Position numbers and translations under genes: made by a program. From contig MNCI01023827.1 in NCBI GenBank assembly GCA_015680685.1, forward strand, positions 259,808-323,807: DNA of 64,000 bases, given 5' to 3'. Positions 57,352 through 64,000 of the stretch are shown here, piece by piece (the stretch's first letter is position 1; each line of letters starts with the position of its first letter). Under the pieces are notes generated by a model, which had not been told where the DNA came from, ran no database searches, and saw only the letters and a program-made list of their open reading frames with translations. The stretch is from Gnetum montanum (taxonomy: Eukaryota; Streptophyta; Gnetopsida; Gnetales; Gnetaceae).

Positions 57352-57950
57352 TAACCCATGTGGTAATTGATTGGATAAAGGTTGGCCACCTTCCTAGGAA
57401 ACTATCTAATCTTAGAAGTCCCCTTATTTATTTTTAAATTGCTAGGAATGAGCCTTGTAAGGCTCTTTCAAATTTAGGTTTTGGTGTTAATTTGATTTTC
57501 CATGAGATGTATAAAGCCTGGAACCTACCTCCACTCAAGAAGAGAAACATTCATCTCAAGTTGGTTAATCAGTCCATCATTGTTTCCTTGGGACTAGTGG
57601 AGGACATTGTGACCATCGTTTGTGGGTGGTCCTACCCCAATGATTTCTTGATGATCTGAGTGGACAATTGCAAGGGAGACTTGTTAATCATCATGGGATG
57701 GGTTTGGCTAAGCAATGTTGATGCACGATTGGGGATCCAAGATCTTTCCCTCGAAATCTCTAAAGAAAGTGCATTAAAAAAGATTGAGAGGAAGAAAGTT
57801 CCATGCATCACATATAGTGATACAATGTGCAACTGTGTGAAAAAACTATGGCCCATTAATAGTTTATCTATTAAAGCATGTAGTCAGTGTGCTAATATAT
57901 CTAAAATTCAAAAGTGCCTATATGTTGTAGCCACAAAGTAAGAGGGTACC
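57352..57950 (+). pseudogene. Protease of element F, active site lost
   Basis: Same order as in A; the LDSG motif reads SNLG (about 57469-57480), so the catalytic Asp is gone. 'LVEDIVTIVCGWSY' and 'ARLGIQDLSLEISKES' are conserved, and the tail 'KCLYVVATK' follows directly. Confidence 0.75.
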
Positions 57951-58089
57951 TAATGACTGACAACTAATTATGGAAGTAGCACACTTTGCATGGAACCTAC
58001 TGAGAGCCTAACATGGGCCTACGTAGAAGGCATGGATGAACTGGAGTAAATTCTCACCAACTCTCTGATGATGAAAATGATGATACCTA

Positions 58090-59215
58090 CTAGGAAGAGT
58101 TGGAAATTCCTGAAAATTTTAAACAAGAGCCCCTTGAGTTGAAAAATCTAACTACTAGCATGGAATATGCATTCTTGAAAAATGGAAAGCTGGTAATAAT
58201 TGATGCAAATCTTACTCTTGAACAAAAATAGATGTTGTTGAAGGTGGTCAAAAAATGGCCAACTACCTTTTCTTGGTCATATCTTGAACTCATAAGGATT
58301 GATCCTAGGATATGCCATCATTATATTTACATTGACTTGGCCATGAAGCCAAAGAGGTAGTTGCAGTAGTGGTTGAATCGCAAATTGAAGTAGATCATCA
58401 AAGAGAAAATTGAACAACTCCTTAAGGTGGGGTTTAGATATCCCATTGTGGATAGTGAGTGGGTTAGCCCACTTGTGATTGTGCCAAAGAAAGGTGGCAA
58501 GTGGCAAGTTTGCATTAATTTCTAGTTGTTGAACATGGCAACATTTAAAGATCACTTCCCATTGCCATTTTTGGATCAGGTGTTAGACATCATTTCTAGG
58601 TAATGCTATTACAATTTTCTAGATGGTTAGAGTGATTATAACCAAATCCAGATCACACCAAAGGATTAGGCCAAAATAACATTCACAAGTCCATGGGATC
58701 CTTTTACATATCAAAAGATGCCTTTCAGCCTATGTAATGCCCCTACCACATGTCAATGCCTGGTCTTTAGTATTTTTTTGTAGTAAATTGGTAATGGAGT
58801 CAATGTCTCATGGATGAATTCTTTACTTATGGAAATACATTTGAGCAAGCCTTGGACCATCTTAAGCAAGTGCTTAAAAAATATGTGGAGACTAATCTTT
58901 AGCTCAATTTGTAGAAGAGCCATTTCATGGTCCAAGAGGTCATTGTGTTGTGGCATAAAATTTCACAAGTAGGAATTGAGGTTGACCCTGAAAAGTTTAG
59001 GGTCATCCAAGGAATTACCTATTAACTAGAAACTGTAAAAGATGTCTAGTCATTCCTTTGACATAATGGCTACTATCGACAATTCATAGATAATTTCTCT
59101 AAGATTGCAAAATTGTTAGTTGAGCTAAAAAATAAGGATGCTCCATTTATTTGGAACAAGGAATGTGAAAATGCATTCCAACAACTGAAGGAGAAACTTG
59201 TAGAAACTCCAATTC
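58090..59215 (+). pseudogene. RT of element F
   Basis: Blocks 'ELEIPENFKQEPLELK', 'VIVPKKGGKWQVCI', 'DHFPLPFLDQVLD', 'MPFSLCNAPAT' and the region of the metal-binding pair, where the frame reads MDEFFTYG (about 58810-58833) instead of an IDDF motif, so the second Asp is lost. Several TAG stops (for example 58358, 58367, 58912). Confidence 0.82.
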
Positions 59216-59229
59216 TACAGGTACCCGAT

Positions 59230-59770
59230 TGGTCTAGACCATTTCACGTCATGATAGATGCATCAAATTATGCCTTGGGGGCTGTATGATGATAAGAAAC
59301 ATCCATATTACATCTAGTGTGCAAGTTGAAGCATTGTGGATACATTGATAAACTACACCACCATGGAAAAATAACTAATGATGGTGCTACATGCTCTAGA
59401 AAAGTTCACGCACTATGTACTTAGATACAAAGTATTCATGCACATGGACCATAGTGAAATTTTCTTCTTGATGAATAAGCCAAAAGTGAGTCCTCATGTC
59501 ATATGGTGGTTGGTGATTTTACAAGAATTTGATCTAACAATGGTAGATAGAAAGGGAACTGAGAATGTGGTTGCTAACTACTTGTCTCGGTTGCAATGGG
59601 ACAACAAAGAGGAGGAAAGCCCACTATTTGATCATTTTCCTAATGAGCTCCTCTTTGCCGAGACCATAACTGAACAATTGCCTGTTGAGCCTAAATGGTA
59701 TGATGACATTCTTACTTATCTTCTCACTCAAAAAATGCCATAAGAGCTGGATTGTTGGAAGAAACAATAA
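59230..59770 (+). pseudogene. RNase H domain of element F
   Basis: FHVMIDASNYALGAV keeps the first catalytic Asp that A has lost. A small deletion and stop follow at about 59286; then ALEKFTHYVLRYKVF and DRKGTENVVANYLSRL (to 59592) are readable in a 121-residue frame from 59378. Confidence 0.8.
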
Positions 59771-59789
59771 TTTCTTCACCTGGTGAAAT

Positions 59790-60980
59790 GCTTCATGGAG
59801 ACTAACAAGTGTCTCTACAAAGTATGCGCTGATGGCCTGGTTCATTGATGTGACCCTAATGTTGATCAACTACATGTTCTTAAGGATGCTCATGAGGGTC
59901 CTTGTGGGGGCCACTATGTTAGAAGATGCACGGTCATTAAGATCTTAATGGTAGGGTATTACTGGCCAACACTTTTTAGGGATGCTTACCAAGTTTTTAG
60001 TTCTTGTGAACGTTGTTAATGTGATGGTTGAATGACTGCATGAATGGAGGGACCTCAACAGTGGACCAATCCACTAGAACCCTCTGACATATGGGGCATT
60101 GACTTCATGGGTCCCATCATGCCCATGTCAAATAAAAAGGTGTACATCATAGTCATTGTTGACTATTGTACAAAATGGGTAGAAGCAACAATAGTCATTG
60201 ATTGTATATCTTATATTGCTACTCGATTTGTACAACCATTTGTTGTAAATAGGTTTGGTGTGTCATATGCATTAATTTTTGATAATGGAACCCACTTTAT
60301 AGGCACTACCTTTCATAAACTCATGCAATTTTTAATGGTTGAGCATAAATTAACAACACCTTATCACCCCCAAGCCAATGGTCAAGTTAAAGTTATAAAT
60401 TGGGAAATTACTAAGATTTTAATGAGACCATTAGCATATATAGGAGGGACTAGAGCATAAAACTCAACGATGCCCTCTAGGCCTATTACTTCACTTAGAG
60501 GCTCCCTATAGGCTACTCTTCCTATGAGCTAGTGTACAGAAAACTGCCAACTCTTCCTATTTAATCCAAGCTCTATATACTTTCAATATCCTGTGACCTT
60601 GAGCTTGACTTAAGCCTAGCACAAAAAAAAAGATTAATGAATCTCAACCTATTAGATGAAAATCGGTTAATGACCCTATCATCTAATGAGTTGCACAAAG
60701 CATTAAAAAAAGCACCAAGATCTTAGAATTAGGAAAATCAAATTTCAACAAGGAGACAAGGTCCTCTACTAGAACCCCACACATGTGCCGCAATGAACTA
60801 AGTTCTAAACACTATGGAAAGGTCCTTATATTATTTTTGAAAATTTTCCTTCTAGGGCAATGATGATTTATAAACTTAAGAGCCTAGATAAGAAATAGTT
60901 GGTCAACATGCAACAAATCAAGCCTTTTCACGAGCCTAAGCAAGATATTGCAATAAACACCTCATCAGATGGATAACCAC
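59790..60980 (+). pseudogene. Integrase of element F
   Basis: Zinc-binding region DAHEGPCGGHYVRR and SCERC is nearly complete (one TAA right after). The core keeps GIDFMGPI and IFDNGTHF, but the catalytic Glu position is Lys (AAA, 60389-60391), the same replacement as in A. The C-terminal part reads to about 60980 with stops, and the post-integrase tract tgatcatgggggagatgg lies at 61012-61029. Confidence 0.82.
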
Positions 60981-61040
60981 ACTCAATTTTTTAGGTCTCC
61001 ACCTTTCAACTTGATCATGGGGGAGATGGCCATCCATGCT

Positions 61041-61245
61041 AATCATATAAGTGTCTCAGTTTTTCATCTTTTTATTTTATACATTTTTATTTTACACGTT
61101 GTTATTTTTACAACGTTTTTTTACGTCTTCTTTATCTTACACCTTTTTGTTTTTACTTTATTAATTTTTTCCAATTTTTTTTACAACATTGTTAGAACAT
61201 TTTATTTTTTCTTGAATATTTTACAATTCTGCAAATTCTGCAATA
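61041..61245 (+). other. Start of element F 3' non-coding region and junction with E
   Basis: T-rich sequence equivalent to 10010-10150 in element A, ending in a short duplicated filler (attctgcaaattctgc at 61226-61241 and again at 61255-61270), where homology to element B begins on the other strand. Confidence 0.65.
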
Positions 61246-63648
61246 GGTTCTTGCATTCTGCAAATTCTGCTTCGTATTTGATGTGGGTGGTTCCTACCTG
61301 TTGCTCAAGCTCTATCCTTGAGCACCCTGCTATTAACATGGCTAGGTTGGCATATCTCAGCTTTGCCAACTCCATGTATTTTGTCAAATCCTGAATCTGC
61401 AGGTCCCAGCTCTTAACTTCTGCTTGGTGGATGAAGGCATATGTGTCCAGTATGGCCTGCCAGTCAGTGTGTTGAGCACTGATAGTATTGATCTAGGCCT
61501 TGGCCATATGAATCTCCTTCTAAAGGATCTATTTGTACATCCCCACCTGATCTTGGAAGTGCTCCTTCAGCTTTTCATGCCATTTAGCCTCATTTTTCCA
61601 CGCACTTATCTCAATAGCTAATTTTTGACGTATGGCGCGTACCTCCTCCATTGAGAGGGTTCAATTCTCTCTGGCTAAACAACTTACATCTTAGTTGACC
61701 CAGATGAATTATTCTCACAATTGATGGAAGTGTTCCTTCAGAACGTTCTTTTGCTTTTCTATAATGGTCAACCAAAGGTTGTCTGCAACGAGTTGCTTGT
61801 TCTCTTCTTGTAAGGCCTTGAGTGCCTTGATATGTGCATGAGTTTGCGCCTATGCTATGGAGGCATCTCAAATAGCCTTCTCTTTTTCATCATCCACCCT
61901 TTTATTCTTTGTTATTAGCTTAGTTAGTTGCTTAGTTCTAAAGTTATCTAGTTGGTCTGCAGGAACAAATTGCAGAGGGTCCCGCTATGCTGCTTGTAAG
62001 GCCACAAGTTGCTCTTGTAGTTTCTGCACTTCTACTTCTGCATGCTCGGCCCTCACTTCTATTAAGACCAGCTTCCCCTTTGTGGAAATGAGGTTTGACT
62101 GAATTGTCGTAACATCCTGAGGGATGTTAAATAAGAACGTCATTACTTTCCCTGTTTGGAGCAATCGATCAAGTGCATCCTCATATTCCGCAGGAGTCAT
62201 TGAGGTTCTGGCCAAGGTTTGAGCATCCCGTGCTTCTGTGAAATTTGTCGATGGCACAACAGGTACATTGAAGGATTCTTTGATGTGGTCAGCAACCACT
62301 TCTACAACTCCCGTGGCATCCTGGTGTTGCATGACCACCACAGTGGCCCCTTCATCAATCTCTAATTACACCTGGAAAGATGTCACGTTTCCTAAGATCT
62401 GTTGTGACCATCTACTTTTTCATCCTCCTATGTGAATAGAGACTTCACCCATTGTGCGATCCAAAGAAACAATGGGCTGTATGGCATCGTCAGTGATGCG
62501 AAAGAGGTTTGCGTCATCACGACTTCCCCAACTAACTCTCTCAGCAATGGCCCTAAGATGGCTCATCAATGATTTATAGTCTTGCAACAGTGGTAGCTGA
62601 TCTTGGCCTGTGCTAGGCCCTGCTTCCTATTATTTGCTAGGACCCATGCTTGGAGGTTGGCTAGGTCCAGCAAGTTGAGTTGCAGTTGGTCCAACTGTCT
62701 GTTCTTCTTCTTGTTCTGCTAAAGGCTCCAGCTCTTTTCCTTGGAGCTGGAGCCTTTAGCAATTCAGCATATGAAGCAGTCTAGGCTTTTTGGAGGACAT
62801 CATTGGTGTACCCCCGAATTCCAGCACGTTGGCAAAGCTTTTTGATAAGACAAGGAAAAGGCAACGCCATATTTCCTGTCTTTTATTCCTTGAACTGCCT
62901 TAGGATCTTTGTTAAATATAGATGGGGCAGGTTAGCGTTAAACTTTCCCATCAACACTGCACATCCTCTAGTCACATACGTTAATATTCTTTTCAAGCCC
63001 TTTGTGGGGAAGAGGTGATATGTTCCAATTTTAAAGTAAATCCTCTCTTCCGTCGTCAACTCACCAAATGTTTTATCTCTGCCATAAGCCCTTTCCAACC
63101 AATCTTGTCGCACATCGGGGTTTGAACGGGTGGATAACTGAGCAAATTTGGGCCTTATATTCAGAAGGTTTAACACTTCCAAAATGGCCTACACGGAGAA
63201 ATCAACTGTCACACCATAAATATTGACAGTTGTGCCTTGCTCCCTATTGTGCCAAAATTGGTACGTATCTCCTAGGTACCAGGCACCACTTTCAAAGAGG
63301 GTAGGCCATAATGGGGATCCTTTGAGGTGATCCCTAATGACCTCAGGAGCAAACTCTACAAAAGATTCGAAGTTCAATTCCATAATCATCGCAGTGAATG
63401 TGGAATTTTCATGGATGGCCTGAACACAATCTTAGAGCAACGTGAGATGTTGTCCCTATTTAGGCGCTGCAACAGCTCCTCCTTCTGCTTGCCCAGACCA
63501 TATGGTCGAAGGATCTTCTTGATGAATGCTGAATGATTATTTCTCTTATTCTGCATGTTGTCTGGCAGGGCCTTGTCTTACACCTCTCTGAGATCGTTTG
63601 CTTCCACCTTGAGTAGGACCTTCCTGTTGTCCACGTTTCGGGGCCATC
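61246..63648 (-). pseudogene. Extra ORF of element E, C-terminally truncated
   Basis: Homologue of the ORF in B. Start MAPKRGQQEGPTQGG near 63648, then stops in the Gln-rich segment and a TAA at 63432-63434 at the same codon as in B. The globular domain is readable from 63389 to 62883 (FESFVEFAPEVIRDHL, FKIGTYHLFPTKGL), and the helix/coiled-coil part from 62341 to 61985 (LDRLLQTGKVMTFLFNIP, HAEVEVQKLQEQ). Frame changes lie between 62880 and 62350. Function unknown. Confidence 0.72.
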
Positions 63649-64000
63649 TGCAATCACACGGGGTCAAGGGTTAGTAAGGTTATTTTTGAAATTAAGTTAT
63701 AGCTTACTACTTGCCTTAATTAATGATCTTATTTTATCTTGCCCAAAAGATTGTAATAATGAGTTCGTGTTACTTAGGTGGTTTCCAATTTTAATTTCCC
63801 AGTATGCCTAGGGGTTAAATGATTTTTGGGCACAATTATTCTAAGTGTTATAACTAATTACCCTAGATGATGTCCTTTGGGTGATGATAAATTCCAAAAA
63901 AGTTAGGCACTTTTCGGTAGGTGTCCCTCCCCCACGACTAAGCTGAATACTTTGGGTTCAAGCAGGTTTAGATGGAATTAAAATCGGAGTACCAGCGAGC
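61246..64000 (-). mobile_element. Element E: partial copy of a B-type element, open at the window edge
   Basis: Minus-strand sequence that follows B 28074-30836 closely without large gaps, including the non-coding region before the extra ORF and a 'gtccctcccccacgacta' tract (63925-63942). The C-terminal 130 or so codons of the ORF, polypurine tract and 3' LTR are missing on the left, where it abuts element F. The rest, including any gag and 5' LTR, would lie beyond 64000. Confidence 0.85.

Larger units (their letters stand above)
54453..61240 (+). mobile_element. Element F: gypsy gag-pol copy lacking its 3' LTR
   Basis: 5' LTR, tRNA-Asp-type primer site, gag, protease, RT, RNase H and integrase in the same order as element A, and without the nested insertion of A. 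The copy ends about 200 bp after integrase, where it joins the oppositely oriented element E sequence. Heavily mutated in all frames. Confidence 0.85.

Noticed and set aside
54453-64000. F plus E as one composite element with sense gag-pol and an antisense extra ORF
   Set aside because: In B and C the same ORF is sense to gag and LTRs, E also carries the B-type upstream non-coding DNA, and the joint looks like an end-joining scar.
1-64000. tRNA, rRNA or other structural RNA genes
   Set aside because: No cloverleaf-type sequence or rRNA core segment was recognised on either strand; the tRNA-like pieces are retrotransposon primer sites only.

Overview
The window is nuclear DNA of a land plant with a repeat-rich genome. 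It holds one cellular gene, a 15-exon plant-type HCF101 (plastid Fe-S scaffold) at about 14.25-25.5 kb on the + strand. Almost everything else is decayed LTR-retrotransposon sequence. The introns, the three-domain HCF101 protein and the Ty3/gypsy elements of Athila/Tat type exclude a prokaryote. The sequence does not settle the species; a gymnosperm or another large-genome plant is only a guess.

Layout. 1-1214: remnant of an old minus-strand LTR and unassigned sequence. 1220-12751: element A, a complete + strand gypsy element (LTR, tRNA-Asp-like primer site, gag, protease, RT/RNase H, integrase, 3' non-coding region, polypurine tract, LTR) with a perfect AAGGA target duplication and a 1.6-kb foreign insertion between protease and RT. 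12757-14246: no recognisable gene. 14247-25510: HCF101, with a LINE remnant and small tandem duplications near its 3' end. 26031-26415: a foldback (MITE-like) palindrome. 26689-35370: element B (minus strand, GTTAC/GTTAA duplication). 36628-45883: element C (minus, ATCTT duplication). 47533-53090: element D (+, TACTT duplication), a deleted copy with two LTRs in tandem at its 5' end. 54453 to about 61240: element F (+), gag-pol without a 3' LTR. 61246-64000: element E (minus), a partial copy of the B type that runs out of the window.

The most interesting structure is in B, C and probably E. These elements keep gag but have lost all of pol, and carry an extra open reading frame (about 900 codons, N-terminal part resembling plant-transposon-associated proteins, C-terminal half coiled coil) where element A has only non-coding DNA. 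In B and C this frame is preceded by an internal TATA box with a cluster of GATATC-type palindromes, the same promoter arrangement as in their LTRs. I infer a non-autonomous lineage that expresses an added protein from an internal LTR-like promoter and would rely on pol from autonomous relatives such as A or F.

All element reading frames are broken, mostly by changes that fit C-to-T decay of methylated DNA, and key catalytic residues are lost. HCF101 by contrast has intact frame and splice sites from exon 2 to the end. Its first exon and last exon remain uncertain.
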